NCBI GenBank assembly: GCA_910584125.1
Contig: CAJTXU010000008.1
Span: forward strand, 18,092 to 82,091
Reading direction: 5' to 3'
DNA from: an uncultured Muribaculaceae bacterium
GTDB taxonomy: Bacteria; Bacteroidota; Bacteroidia; Bacteroidales; Muribaculaceae
DNA: 64,000 nucleotides
The notes under the pieces are model-generated. The model was not told the DNA's origin and ran no database searches. It saw only the letters and a program-made list of their open reading frames with translations. Shown here one piece after another: positions 35,190 to 43,469 of the stretch. The position numbers were made by a program, and so were the translations under genes. Every line of letters starts with the position of its first letter. The stretch's first letter is position 1.

Positions 35190-35666
35190 TCAGTTTTTAG
35201 GGGCGGTCCACGAGCAGATCATGGGCATGGGCATCGCGCCGTACTGGAGATTGAACTGCACGGAGAGTCTGCTGTCCTTATAGCTGCCCTGCAGTGTGCC
35301 CGAATAGGACTTGCCGTTGGGAAGCGTGCCCGAGAATGTGGTGGTGTCGAGGGTATAGGAGCCGTCAGCGCCGCTTACTTTCACGCCCGTTACCGTAAAT
35401 TCGGGAACCTGCATCGGCATCTCGCCGAAAGTGGGTATCGTGATGTCGACCGTGGCGTCGCTTGTGGCCGTTACGGTGAACGTCATGTTCTCGAAGTCGG
35501 AGGCCTCGCCCATCACCGAGCAGCTCATGTCGGCTGTATATGTGCCGGCGATGTCGCGTGCCGCGGGTGTAGCGACGTCGTCATCGTCGTCAGAGCCGCA
35601 GGAAGAGAATGAAACGAGTCCGAAAGTAAGGGCGAGAACAGCACAGAGAAGTTTAAATGTCTTCAT
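35190..35666 (-). CDS. Calycin-like lipoprotein in the hmuY position
   Basis: 158 residues from the ATG at 35666. The lipoprotein signal ends FSSCGSDDDDD (Cys about 22, acidic linker typical of surface-exposed Bacteroidetes lipoproteins). The body is a small beta-barrel (DIAGTYTADM, FTVTATSDATVDITIP, GSYKDSRLSVQFNLQYG) of the calycin/lipocalin-like type. It is first in the receptor-chelatase operon, where Porphyromonas has the haemophore HmuY, but it is shorter and looks unrelated. It may bind haem at the cell surface; inference. Confidence 0.75.
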   Translation of the reverse strand: MKTFKLLCAVLALTFGLVSFSSCGSDDDDDVATPAARDIAGTYTADMSCSVMGEASDFENMTFTVTATSDATVDITIPTFGEMPMQVPEFTVTGVKVSGADGSYTLDTTTFSGTLPNGKSYSGTLQGSYKDSRLSVQFNLQYGAMPMPMICSWTAPKN

Positions 35667-35749
35667 GTCTTGTAATTTTGGGGTTAATGTCAGGTTAATG
35701 AAAATCGCCGTTTCCGGATCTCGTGGAAGGCTCCCGTGAAACGACGATG

Positions 35750-35780
35750 CAAAATTACAACCGTGCGGGCTGCGTGACAA
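35750..35780 (-). promoter_or_regulatory. Promoter of the hmu-like operon
   Basis: On the minus strand TAATTTTG (35757-35750) and TTG (35780-35778), spacer 20. The -33 region reads GACAATACCC on the plus strand (35777-35786), a 10-mer also found at the PepSY promoter. Confidence 0.75.
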
Positions 35781-35803
35781 TACCCAAAATCAGTGAAAAT
35801 CCC

Positions 35804-37306
35804 TCAGGCGTGGCGGCGGTGGATGATCAGGCCTGAGATGAGGATGAGGGTGAGCAAAAGGCCGGCGATGAAGACGAAGAGGTCGGAGAGGGGACCCAGG
35901 AAGGGGTTGTAGCACCGGCCCACATGCAGTTCCAATGCAGTGTTCCATAGCGACATGGGCTGTGTGGCCAGTTCTGCGGGCATCTCGCTGAGTCTGTCGG
36001 TGCCTTTGGCATAGTCGACGGCAATCGGCTCTCTCGCTTCTGCGGTGTATCCTGTGGCCATGAACGCCGCCACAGGGTGCCCGTGGGAGCGTTCCGCTTT
36101 CTTACCGGTGAAATAATCGGAGACCTCCCCTGTGGCGGGATCCCATCGGAACATGCCGCTGAATGAGCCTACTATCCAGCGGCCCAGCGTATCCCGTTCG
36201 AAAACATTTATACCCATGGGGCTGACCGGCGGAGTCTTGGAAATATCAAGGAATACCGGTCTTGTCTTGAATTCGGCATCGACTGTAACGAATCCCTCGG
36301 AGGTGGATATGAGCCATTTGCCGAGTCGGTCGTCAAAACGGGCGGCACGCAGCCTGTCGTGCCAGGGATTGTCGTTGTCGAGCGTCGAGTACAGCAGAGG
36401 CTCGGTTGTGGTCAGCACGAGAGGTATCATCAGCGGCGGCCGCAGACACATGCCGGTCACGCTTATCAGCAATGTCAGGGCTATCAGCCAGTAACCGGCG
36501 CGGTCGTGCCAGCGGACGTTCCATTTAAGCCATGTGGCGAGCCGCCGGACGCGGGTCGTGAGTTTTCGTCTCGCTGCGGCACGAAGCCTGTGGGGCACTA
36601 TGAATATCACTATGCCCGTGAAGCAGAGGAATATGATGACGACCGCCACGGTGTCGACAATGATTCTGCCTGTGATTCCGAACAATCCGCCGCTATGGAG
36701 CAACCAGATGGTCTTGAACAGCGATACTTCAGTGCTGTGTCCCTCGGCAGCCTGCAGCGGGATAATACGCGCATCGCGTGCGTTTGCGGCGTCAATGCTA
36801 TATATCTTGCTGCGTGTCAACGCTATTATCCGCGTGCTGTCGGGCGAGAGGGTCACGTCAGTCACCCTCTCGGTATTCCCCGGGAGAGCAACCGGCGTCC
36901 ATTGGCGGCCAGTGTGCCGAAACAGGTCATATTGAGCGGCGGCCCATATTGCGCCGTCGGCTGAGCGGACCACATTGCGCACATTGCGGCGGTCGGCGCC
37001 CGTGGGAAGACCTTCGTTCATTTCCCGCCAATTTGCGAATCTGTTGTCGGTGAGCCATAGACCGGAGTTGCCATAGACCAGAATGGAGTCGGGTCCGAGG
37101 CGGAGCGTCCCTTTCAGGATTCCGTTGTTGTAATTGCGGATATGATATGAGGACGGCAGAAGCGAACGGTTTACGTCGCATCCGGCAATGGCTTCGCGAT
37201 GGTTGAGAAGTATACCCGAAATGCAGAATACGAGTATGAAAACAGAGAATACGAGTCCCACCCAGCGGTGGAACCCTTTCCAGGTCAGTTTTCTATTTTT
37301 GGCCAT
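35804..37306 (-). CDS. PepSY-associated membrane protein (putative inner-membrane reductase)
   Basis: 500 residues from the ATG at 37306. It opens KWKGFHRWVGLVFSVFILVFCISGILLNHRE-like (here TWKGFHRWVGL), a PepSY-TM helix with conserved His. A periplasmic propeller-like section (about 60-190, WLTDNR, IWAAAQYDLF) is followed by helices with IWLLHSGGLFG and WHDRAGYW, and a C-terminal pair with His (LHVGRC). Such proteins are proposed to reduce ferric or haem substrates at the inner membrane. It precedes the haem operon and shares its promoter element, supporting an iron role. Confidence 0.8.
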   Translation of the reverse strand: MAKNRKLTWKGFHRWVGLVFSVFILVFCISGILLNHREAIAGCDVNRSLLPSSYHIRNYNNGILKGTLRLGPDSILVYGNSGLWLTDNRFANWREMNEGLPTGADRRNVRNVVRSADGAIWAAAQYDLFRHTGRQWTPVALPGNTERVTDVTLSPDSTRIIALTRSKIYSIDAANARDARIIPLQAAEGHSTEVSLFKTIWLLHSGGLFGITGRIIVDTVAVVIIFLCFTGIVIFIVPHRLRAAARRKLTTRVRRLATWLKWNVRWHDRAGYWLIALTLLISVTGMCLRPPLMIPLVLTTTEPLLYSTLDNDNPWHDRLRAARFDDRLGKWLISTSEGFVTVDAEFKTRPVFLDISKTPPVSPMGINVFERDTLGRWIVGSFSGMFRWDPATGEVSDYFTGKKAERSHGHPVAAFMATGYTAEAREPIAVDYAKGTDRLSEMPAELATQPMSLWNTALELHVGRCYNPFLGPLSDLFVFIAGLLLTLILISGLIIHRRHA

Positions 37307-37353
37307 GTCGTAAGGTTTTGGAGCGGAGACAGGTATCCCCGCGAAAATCGATG

Positions 37354-37384
37354 CAAAGATAAGATATCGCCAGCAAAGAGACAA
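37354..37384 (-). promoter_or_regulatory. PepSY gene promoter with imperfect dyad
   Basis: On the minus strand TATCTTTG (37361-37354) and TTG (37384-37382), spacer 20. An imperfect palindrome ACAATACCC-N5-GGGTGATTGT (plus strand 37381-37404) covers the -33 element, fitting an operator. Confidence 0.72.
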
Positions 37385-37445
37385 TACCCTATTCGGGTGA
37401 TTGTGAATCCCTGGCCGGCATGCATGTGCGGGAACTCAGGGGGTG

Positions 37446-37475
37446 AAAAAACAGAGGCGCATCACTGCGCCTCTG
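37446..37475 (-). terminator. Rho-independent terminator, minus strand
   Basis: 10-bp stem CAGAGGCGCA/TGCGCCTCTG (37452-37461, 37466-37475) with a four-base loop, followed on the minus strand by six T. It can only serve transcripts arriving from above 37480 on the minus strand. Confidence 0.8.
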
Positions 37476-37665
37476 CTTTCCGACAGACCTCGAAATCCTT
37501 CGTGGGCTGCCGTGGGTCCTAATTCAATTAAAACTATTAATCCATAACTTTACTAATGCAACAATAAATTGTCAATGAAACGATATATGCGATATACTTT
37601 ACTTCTGCCATGAGAATCCGAAATTGGATTCGGTGCCATTGACGTGTCAACACGACAAACCAATG
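37447..37665 (-). ncRNA. Candidate small RNA with its own promoter and terminator
   Basis: A transcript of about 220 bases is predicted between a good minus-strand promoter (37672-37702) and a terminator (37446-37475). It contains a GAATCC/GGATTC hairpin near its 5' end. The only reading frame is a 28-codon ORF at 37553-37639 (MAPNPISDSHG to DNLLLH), which I do not recognise. It could be a regulatory RNA, a small-protein mRNA, or a decayed gene. I could not match it to 6S, tmRNA or RNase P. Confidence 0.45.
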
Positions 37666-37671
37666 ACGATG

Positions 37672-37702
37672 CAAAATTAATATTTAGCTTTTTTCTTTCC
37701 AA
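37672..37702 (-). promoter_or_regulatory. Promoter for the candidate small RNA
   Basis: On the minus strand TTTTTG, 20-base spacer, TAATTTTG-C (37679-37672). It is as good as any promoter in the window, but no conventional gene follows. Confidence 0.7.
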
Positions 37703-37950
37703 AAACTTCGGGAGTTTTTTTAACATTTCGCCCCTTCAGAACTGTTAAAATTGTTAAAAACTGGCCATATTGGCGTTTTCTTGGTTAAAAAGGGGTGTCG
37801 TTGTGGCTGGAAAACTGTCCCGGAATATAACTTTCTGGTGTGCGGTTATTGCTATTCCCGCAGATTCCCCTCCGCCGGGTGAATCGGCTTCGTTCAAAAT
37901 ATTTGTGAATATGCGGAAGATTTATTAACTTGCCGAAAATTTAAGGAAGC
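37703..37950. other. AT-rich spacer without a recognisable gene
   Basis: About 250 bases upstream of the Rpn-like gene with several TGTTAAAA-type runs. I see no gene, tRNA or strong hairpin. Confidence 0.5.
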
Positions 37951-38840
37951 ATGAAAAATCAGCGTATATGTCCCTTTACGGATTTCGGATTCAAGCTCAT
38001 ATTCGGTCGTGACAGCACCAAGGAGTTCACCATCGATTTCCTTAATTGTATATTTGCGGAGCAGGATTTTTTCTCGCCAATAGTTGATCTTGAGTTTCTT
38101 GATAAGGAAGCGGAGAAGTATGATATTGAGTCGCGGGGAGCCATTTTTGACATGCATTGCCGCACCTCGGACGGGAAGAGTTCATAGTCGAGATGCAGAA
38201 CAGTCCGCAGGAATTCTTTGTCGATCGCAGTTTGTATTATGCCGGTCGAATGATGGCGATACAGGGGAAGAGGGGTAAGGAATGGAATTTTGAGCTGACG
38301 CCGGTATATTTCGTGGCTCTGATGAATTTCCGATTGCCGGAGCTGGGGGAATCGGAATTGGTTCATGTCGCATTCTGCAACCTCAGTACCGGCAAACCAA
38401 TCAGTTCGAAAGTTCGTTTCGGATATATACAGTTGCCGGAATTCAAGAAGGCCAAGCCGGAAGAATGTGTAACAGCATTCGATCAGTGGATATACGTACT
38501 TAAAAACATGGAGATTATGGAGAGAATGCCGTTTGTGTCGACCAAAGAGATGTTCAGACGCCTTGACTCGGTGGTGTCGTACGCCGCCCTGAGCGAGAGT
38601 GAGAAAAAGAGGTATGACGCCGAGCTAAAGGCTTATCGCGACATTACCAACCAGTTGTCGTATGCCGAGAAGAAAGGCCGCGAGGAAGGCCGCGAGAAAG
38701 GCCGCGAGGAAGGTGCGATAGCGGCCAAAAAGTCTACCGCGTTGAGACTTTTGCAGCTCGGGCTTCCGGACAATGAAATCGCATGGGCGAGCGGTCTGCC
38801 GCTTGATGAAGTAAAGGTTCTTAAGGCGGGCAGGGAATAA
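37951..38840 (+). pseudogene. Rpn/PD-(D/E)XK transposase-like nuclease, frameshifted
   Basis: Two overlapping frames make one family protein. The first (37951-38187) gives CPFTDFGFKLIFGRD to GAIFDMHCRTSDGK. The second continues from GREEFIVEMQNSPQEFFVDR through YFVALMNF to a charged KKGREEGREKGREEG coil and an HTH-like end (LLQLGLPDNEIAWASGLPLDEV). Together they give about 296 residues, normal for the family. The shift lies near 38170 (GACGGGAAGAG), where one base appears missing; no canonical -1 slippery heptamer is present, so inactivation is more likely than programmed frameshifting. The catalytic region IFDMHC / EFIVEMQ straddles the break. Confidence 0.8.
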
Positions 38841-38860
38841 TGCTCAACCTGTTGGAAGAA

Positions 38861-38912
38861 TAAGAATAAGGAGGGCTGACGGGCAAATACCTGTCAGCCC
38901 TCCTTATTCTTA
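38861..38912. terminator. Long bidirectional hairpin between rpn-like gene and surE
   Basis: 20-bp perfect inverted repeat (38861-38880 and 38893-38912) with a 12-base loop; core GGAGGGCTGAC/GTCAGCCCTCC. It separates convergent genes. Confidence 0.75.
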
Positions 38913-38959
38913 CGAATGAGTTGAAAAGAAGATTCTCTGGACTTTCATATTGCGCGGGG

Positions 38960-39760
38960 TCAGTCGGTGGCTTGGGCGGCGAGGCGGGCGTAGCGGGCCA
39001 GGACGGCGGGGAGCCAGTCGATGTCGAGGCAGGTGTCTGCCGAACGCTCGATCGATACGGGGACGACCGAAATCATGCCGTGCGCCAGCGCCCATTCGTC
39101 GGTGCGCTCGTTGTCCGGCTCAAGGTTCTCGAAGCGCCCGGTCAGCCAGTAGAACTTGCGGCCGAACGGGTCGGTGTATTCCTTGTATTCGTCGTTCCAA
39201 TGTCCGCGGCAGGGCATGCAGAGACGCATCTCGCGCGGCACGAAGTCCACGTCGGGTACATTCACGTTAAGACACACGTCCTGAGGCAGGCCGTTCTCGA
39301 GAATTGCCTTCACCAGCAGGTCGATGGCCGGAAGGCAAGGGGAGAAATCGGCGTCCATAGCGTGGTCGGTCAGCGAGAAGCCCACCGAAGGGATGCCGAA
39401 CGCGGCTCCCTCCATGGCGGCTCCCATCGTGCCCGAATAGAGCACGTTGACCGCCGAGTTGCTGCCATGGTTGATGCCCGTCACCACTATGTCGGGGCGA
39501 CGGTCGAGAATGTGGTGCATGGCGAGCTTCACGCAGTCTACCGGCGTGCCCGACACGTGGTACATCCTCGCGCCACGGTAGTCCGGGAGCGGGGTGATGC
39601 GGAGCGGTTCGTTGACGGTGAGGGCCATCGACTGGCCCGACTGGGGATGCTGGGGACACACGGCCACGACATCGCCGATCTCGACGAGGCGGTCGATCAG
39701 CGCGTGCACGCCACGCGCCATGTATGAATCATCGTTGCTTACAAGTATGAGGGGTCTCAT
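38960..39760 (-). CDS. surE: 5'/3'-nucleotidase SurE
   Basis: 266 residues. Hydrolyses nucleoside monophosphates; metal-binding NDD at residues 9-11 (LVSNDDSYMARGVHAL; the usual Gly after DD is Ser), VSGTPVDCVKLAMHHIL near 88, and VTGINHGSNSAVNVLYSGTMGAAMEGA near 113. Third gene of mtaB-GT2-surE, linked by a four-base overlap. Confidence 0.94.
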   Translation of the reverse strand: MRPLILVSNDDSYMARGVHALIDRLVEIGDVVAVCPQHPQSGQSMALTVNEPLRITPLPDYRGARMYHVSGTPVDCVKLAMHHILDRRPDIVVTGINHGSNSAVNVLYSGTMGAAMEGAAFGIPSVGFSLTDHAMDADFSPCLPAIDLLVKAILENGLPQDVCLNVNVPDVDFVPREMRLCMPCRGHWNDEYKEYTDPFGRKFYWLTGRFENLEPDNERTDEWALAHGMISVVPVSIERSADTCLDIDWLPAVLARYARLAAQATD

Positions 39761-40767
39761 TTTTCTTTTATCTTTAAAACTTTCTTTCGTTGCAGGTATC
39801 GGGCCGTCACGGCGTTGAGGTCGGAGCCGGGCAGTGTCGGCAGTATGTCGCGATCGGGATAGAGGGTGTATTCACGTCGCATCTTCCGGAAATCGCGGTG
39901 GGCGCGCAGCACGGCGCGGGCGTTCGCAATGTCGCCCTTCAATAAGAACATCCCGAAGGCCAGAGTGTCGGCCAGACGGCGCAGAAAAAGCACGCGCCGG
40001 CCCCGCCTGCGAGTCAGGTTCTTGTGCAGCAGCAGCAGGTTGTTGCGGAAATTGAGATACGTCTTCCTCGGGTTGCCCTGGTTGAGCGAGGCGCCGCCGA
40101 CATGATAGACCTTCGAATCGGTGACGGCGCAGACGCGCCAGCCGGCGTTGAGCATCCGGCAGCAGAGGTCAATCTCCTCCATGTGGGCGAAAAACTTCGG
40201 GTCGAGACCGCCGAGGCCGACATACGCCTCGCGTCTGACCGTCATGCAGGCACCCGACGCCCAGGCCACGTCTACCGGTGGTCCGTCATACTGACCTTCG
40301 TCCTTCTCCACTGAGTCGAACAGGCGCCCCCGGCAGAAAGGATAGCCGAGCCGGTCGAGATAGCCGCCAGCTGCCCCGGCGTATTCGAAACTCGACTTGT
40401 CGCGCCAGCTCAATATCTTGGGCTGGACGGCGCCGACGGACGGGTCGGACTCCATGAACGACAGGACAGGCCGCCACCAACCCTCGGTCACCTCTACGTC
40501 GGAGTTGAGCAAAGTGATGAACGGATAGTCCGCCGCGGCGATCGCCCGGTTGTAGCCCTCGGCGAAACCGTAATTCTCCGGAAGCTCGATGAGCTTCACC
40601 TCGGGATGGTTCTTGCGGATCCAGGCCACCGAGTCGTCGGTCGAGCCGTTGTCGGCCACTATGAGGTCGGCCGTGTCGCAGACCGTATGCCGCGACGCCG
40701 ACGGGAGGAACCGGCGGAGTAGCTCCAGACCGTTCCAGTTCAGTATGATGACGCCTAATTTCTTCAT
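39757..40767 (-). CDS. Glycosyltransferase family 2, rhamnosyltransferase-like
   Basis: 336 residues. It starts LGVIILNWNGLELLRRFLPS, with VADNGSTDDSV near 37, YNRAIAAADYPFITLLNSDVEV near 70, WASGACMTVRREAY and HMEEIDLCCRM. The C-terminal third is basic and helical, suggesting membrane association. It resembles rhamnosyl/fucosyl transferases; the acceptor is unknown. Four-base overlaps tie it to mtaB and surE. Confidence 0.88.
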   Translation of the reverse strand: MKKLGVIILNWNGLELLRRFLPSASRHTVCDTADLIVADNGSTDDSVAWIRKNHPEVKLIELPENYGFAEGYNRAIAAADYPFITLLNSDVEVTEGWWRPVLSFMESDPSVGAVQPKILSWRDKSSFEYAGAAGGYLDRLGYPFCRGRLFDSVEKDEGQYDGPPVDVAWASGACMTVRREAYVGLGGLDPKFFAHMEEIDLCCRMLNAGWRVCAVTDSKVYHVGGASLNQGNPRKTYLNFRNNLLLLHKNLTRRRGRRVLFLRRLADTLAFGMFLLKGDIANARAVLRAHRDFRKMRREYTLYPDRDILPTLPGSDLNAVTARYLQRKKVLKIKEK

Positions 40768-42062
40768 TGTTCAGCCGATATGTTCTGTGCCGACAGGGTC
40801 ACTCCGGTCACTGTGTTGATTAGCTCGGGCTCAAGCGGAGCCTCCACGCGGATGTAGTTCTCGGTAAAGCCGTGCATCATTCGGCCGCCGTGCGAGGGCG
40901 ACTCCCAGAGCACGTGCGCCTCACGGCCGGTCTGGCCGCTGACGAACGCGGCATGCTTCTCCGCGGAGACGCGCATGAGCTCCGACACGCGGCGGTGTTT
41001 CTCCTCCTGGCTCACGATGTGGCCGATGCGCAGGGCACTCGTGCCGGGGCGTTCGGAATAGGGGAACACATGCAGGCGCGTCACAGGCAGCGACTCGATG
41101 AACTCAAGGCCCCGCCGCCACTCCTCCTCGGTCTCTCCGCGCGCGCCGGCTATGACGTCCACACCGATGAACGCGTCAGGTATCAGACGGCGTATCAGCT
41201 CGATGCGCGAGCGGAACAGCGCGGTGTCGTAGCGTCGGTTCATGAGGCGCAGCACGGCGTCCGAGCCCGCCTGCAGCGGGATGTGGAAATGCGGCATGAA
41301 GGCGCGGGCCTCGGAGGCGATCCAGCGCAGGATCTCCTCGGTGAGCAGATTGGGCTCGATCGACGAGATTCGGTAACGCTCTATTCCCTCCACCGAGTCG
41401 AGCGAGCGCAGCAGGTCGAGCAGGCTCTCGCCTGTGTCGCGGCCGAAGTCGCCGATGTTCACGCCGGTGATCACAATCTCGCGTCCCCCCTCGTCGGCGA
41501 CCTGACGCGCGATGTCGGTGATGTCGGCTATCCGGCCTGACCGCGAGCGGCCTCGGGCGTAGGGGATGGTGCAGTAGGTGCAGAAATAGTCGCAGCCGTC
41601 CTGCACCTTGAGGAAATAGCGGGTGCGGTCGCCGCGCTCGCACGAGGGCATGAACTCGCGGATCTCGAGCGGGGGAGTGGTGACTACCTGCTGGGTGCGG
41701 GTCTCGAGCCAGCGGTCGATGTATTGCGAGATGCGCAGCTTCTCGTTCGAACCGAGCACAATGGCCACACCCGGCAGCGAGGCGGCCTGCTCCGGCTTGA
41801 GCTGGGCGTAGCATCCTGTCACGACGATCGTGGCGTCGGGCCACTCGCGGGCCAGGCGCCTGACCAGCTGGCGTCCCTTCTTGTCGGCCATCTCGGTGAC
41901 CGAGCATGTGTTGACTACGATGATGTCCGGCCGCTCTGTCTCCCCGGCGCGGACTATGCCCCGCGACGCCAGGATGCGGCCTATCGTCGAGGTCTCCGAG
42001 AAATTCAGTTTGCATCCCAGGGTGTGGTATGCGGCCTTGAGTGAGGTGGTGTTGTCGCTCAT
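40764..42062 (-). CDS. mtaB: tRNA t6A37 methylthiotransferase MtaB
   Basis: 432 residues. The N-terminal methylthiotransferase domain (HTLGCKLNFSET, NTCSVTEMAD, TGCYAQLKPEQ: three cluster Cys) is followed by a radical SAM domain with GCDYFCTYCTIPYARGRSRS and a C-terminal TRAM-like region. It converts t6A to ms2t6A at position 37 of ANN-reading tRNAs. First gene of the operon. Confidence 0.94.
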   Translation of the reverse strand: MSDNTTSLKAAYHTLGCKLNFSETSTIGRILASRGIVRAGETERPDIIVVNTCSVTEMADKKGRQLVRRLAREWPDATIVVTGCYAQLKPEQAASLPGVAIVLGSNEKLRISQYIDRWLETRTQQVVTTPPLEIREFMPSCERGDRTRYFLKVQDGCDYFCTYCTIPYARGRSRSGRIADITDIARQVADEGGREIVITGVNIGDFGRDTGESLLDLLRSLDSVEGIERYRISSIEPNLLTEEILRWIASEARAFMPHFHIPLQAGSDAVLRLMNRRYDTALFRSRIELIRRLIPDAFIGVDVIAGARGETEEEWRRGLEFIESLPVTRLHVFPYSERPGTSALRIGHIVSQEEKHRRVSELMRVSAEKHAAFVSGQTGREAHVLWESPSHGGRMMHGFTENYIRVEAPLEPELINTVTGVTLSAQNISAEQ

Positions 42063-42080
42063 TTCTTCTTAAATCTATTG

Positions 42081-42088
42081 CAAAATTA
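42081..42088 (-). promoter_or_regulatory. -7 box for mtaB operon
   Basis: TAATTTTG on the minus strand, 19 bases upstream of the mtaB start; -33 element unclear. Confidence 0.45.
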
Positions 42089-42129
42089 AGCAAAAAATGG
42101 CGGAATCGTGAAAAAAAAGGAATAAACTA

Positions 42130-42160
42130 TTGACAAGGGGGCCATAATTTATTATCTTTG
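42130..42160 (+). promoter_or_regulatory. ftsX operon promoter
   Basis: TTG (42130-42132), 20-base spacer, TATCTTTG (42153-42160). The ATG follows about 57 bases later. Divergent from the mtaB promoter. Confidence 0.75.
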
Positions 42161-42216
42161 CGTGCGGAAGGTCGGCCGAGCCGACGCCATTGCGTCGTGA
42201 ACGCAACCCGACACAT

Positions 42217-43101
42217 ATGCATATGAAGTCAGACAAAGAGGTAAGGATATCTTATTGGGCCCATCATCTCACCACGATAGTCAGCGTGACACTCGTGCTG
42301 CTGCTGATGGGCATAATCGCGTTGATATGGATTAGCGCCGACACGGAGACGCGCCGTCTCAAGGAGCGTCTCGAGCTAACGGTGATAATGGCCGACAACG
42401 TACCGGCCGCGCAGGCCAAGGCCGTCGCCGCCGACATCAGCCGGCAGCCGTATGCGCGCGACGTCCGTTACACGAGCCGCGACGAGGCCCTGAGGAACTG
42501 GACCGCCGACACGGGCGAGGACCTGCAGGAACTCTTCGGCGTCAACCCCCTGAGCGACGAGGTGACGTTCGGCATCCGCGCCGACTACGCCGACCCGCGC
42601 GCCATCGACGGCATCAGGGCCGGACTTGAGAAGCTGCCCGGTGTCGAGGCCGTGTCGAGTCCCGACGCATCGATGGTTGAGGCGATGAACGAGAACATAT
42701 CGCGGCTCACCGTGATACTGGCCATTGTGGCCGGGGTGATGCTCGTGATATCGTTCGTGCTGATCAACAACACGGTGCACCTGGCCATATATTCGAGGCG
42801 TTTCACCATCCACACCATGCAGCTCGTGGGCGCGACCAACGGCTTCATCCGACGCCCGATAATAGTCAACAACATGCTGGCCGGACTCGTGGCCGGACTT
42901 GTGGCCGCGGCCGTCATAGCCGTTGCGCTGGCCGGATCGAAGGAGGCCGGGCTCCCCGACCTGGGCGAATATATCGGCTGGGCGGCATACGGCATTGTGG
43001 CGGCCTCGCTCGTCACCGCCGGTATGCTGCTCTGCGCTCTGGCCTCATGGTGGTCGGCCAACGTGTATCTCCGCAAAGACTACGACCAATTATTCAGATA
43101 A
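42217..43101 (+). CDS. ftsX: Cell division protein FtsX
   Basis: 294 residues from ATG 42217; the next ATG, two codons on, is equally possible. Four membrane helices: one after a short cytoplasmic start (about 20-45), then three C-terminal ones, with the periplasmic domain between (about 50-170). RRFTIHTMQLVGATNGFIRRPIIVNN is the characteristic cytoplasmic loop. With FtsE it controls peptidoglycan hydrolases at the septum; ftsE is not in the window, as usual in Bacteroidetes. Confidence 0.92.
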   Translation: MHMKSDKEVRISYWAHHLTTIVSVTLVLLLMGIIALIWISADTETRRLKERLELTVIMADNVPAAQAKAVAADISRQPYARDVRYTSRDEALRNWTADTGEDLQELFGVNPLSDEVTFGIRADYADPRAIDGIRAGLEKLPGVEAVSSPDASMVEAMNENISRLTVILAIVAGVMLVISFVLINNTVHLAIYSRRFTIHTMQLVGATNGFIRRPIIVNNMLAGLVAGLVAAAVIAVALAGSKEAGLPDLGEYIGWAAYGIVAASLVTAGMLLCALASWWSANVYLRKDYDQLFR

Positions 43102-43112
43102 TACATTAGAAA

Positions 43113-43406
43113 ATGACCGATAACGATAATAAAGTCACAGGCAAGATGGAGGCGGCCGCCGAGCCCTCCGCGCAGCCGAGGATGCGCATGCCCTTCGGCA
43201 AGACCAATTTCCTGATGATGGCTGGCTGCCTTGCGCTGATCATAATAGGTTTCGCCCTGATGAGTGGCGGCGGTTCGGCCGAGGCGACGTCCTTCGACCC
43301 CGAGATATTCAGCACGCGGCGCATCGTGGTGGGCCCGGCCCTGACGTTCCTCGGCTTCCTGCTCATGGCGTTCGCCATAATATGGACTCCGCGCAAGGAG
43401 AAGTGA
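43113..43406 (+). CDS. DUF3098 membrane protein
   Basis: 97 residues; two helices (about 28-46 and 68-88) after a polar N-terminus. The segment FGKTNFLMMAGCLALIIIGFALMSGGG is the family signature. It lies 11 bases after ftsX and 63 before uppP, its conserved place in Bacteroidetes, suggesting a cell-envelope role. Confidence 0.85.
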   Translation: MTDNDNKVTGKMEAAAEPSAQPRMRMPFGKTNFLMMAGCLALIIIGFALMSGGGSAEATSFDPEIFSTRRIVVGPALTFLGFLLMAFAIIWTPRKEK

Positions 43407-43469
43407 TAAAACCCGAACATCAACGATAATTAACCTTCAGGGGCCTGCGATAGGCCCGCATCATGCATT

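Noticed and set aside
38150..38190. Programmed -1 frameshift in the Rpn-like gene
   Set aside because: No X-XXY-YYZ slippery heptamer that would allow re-pairing; a one-base deletion is simpler.
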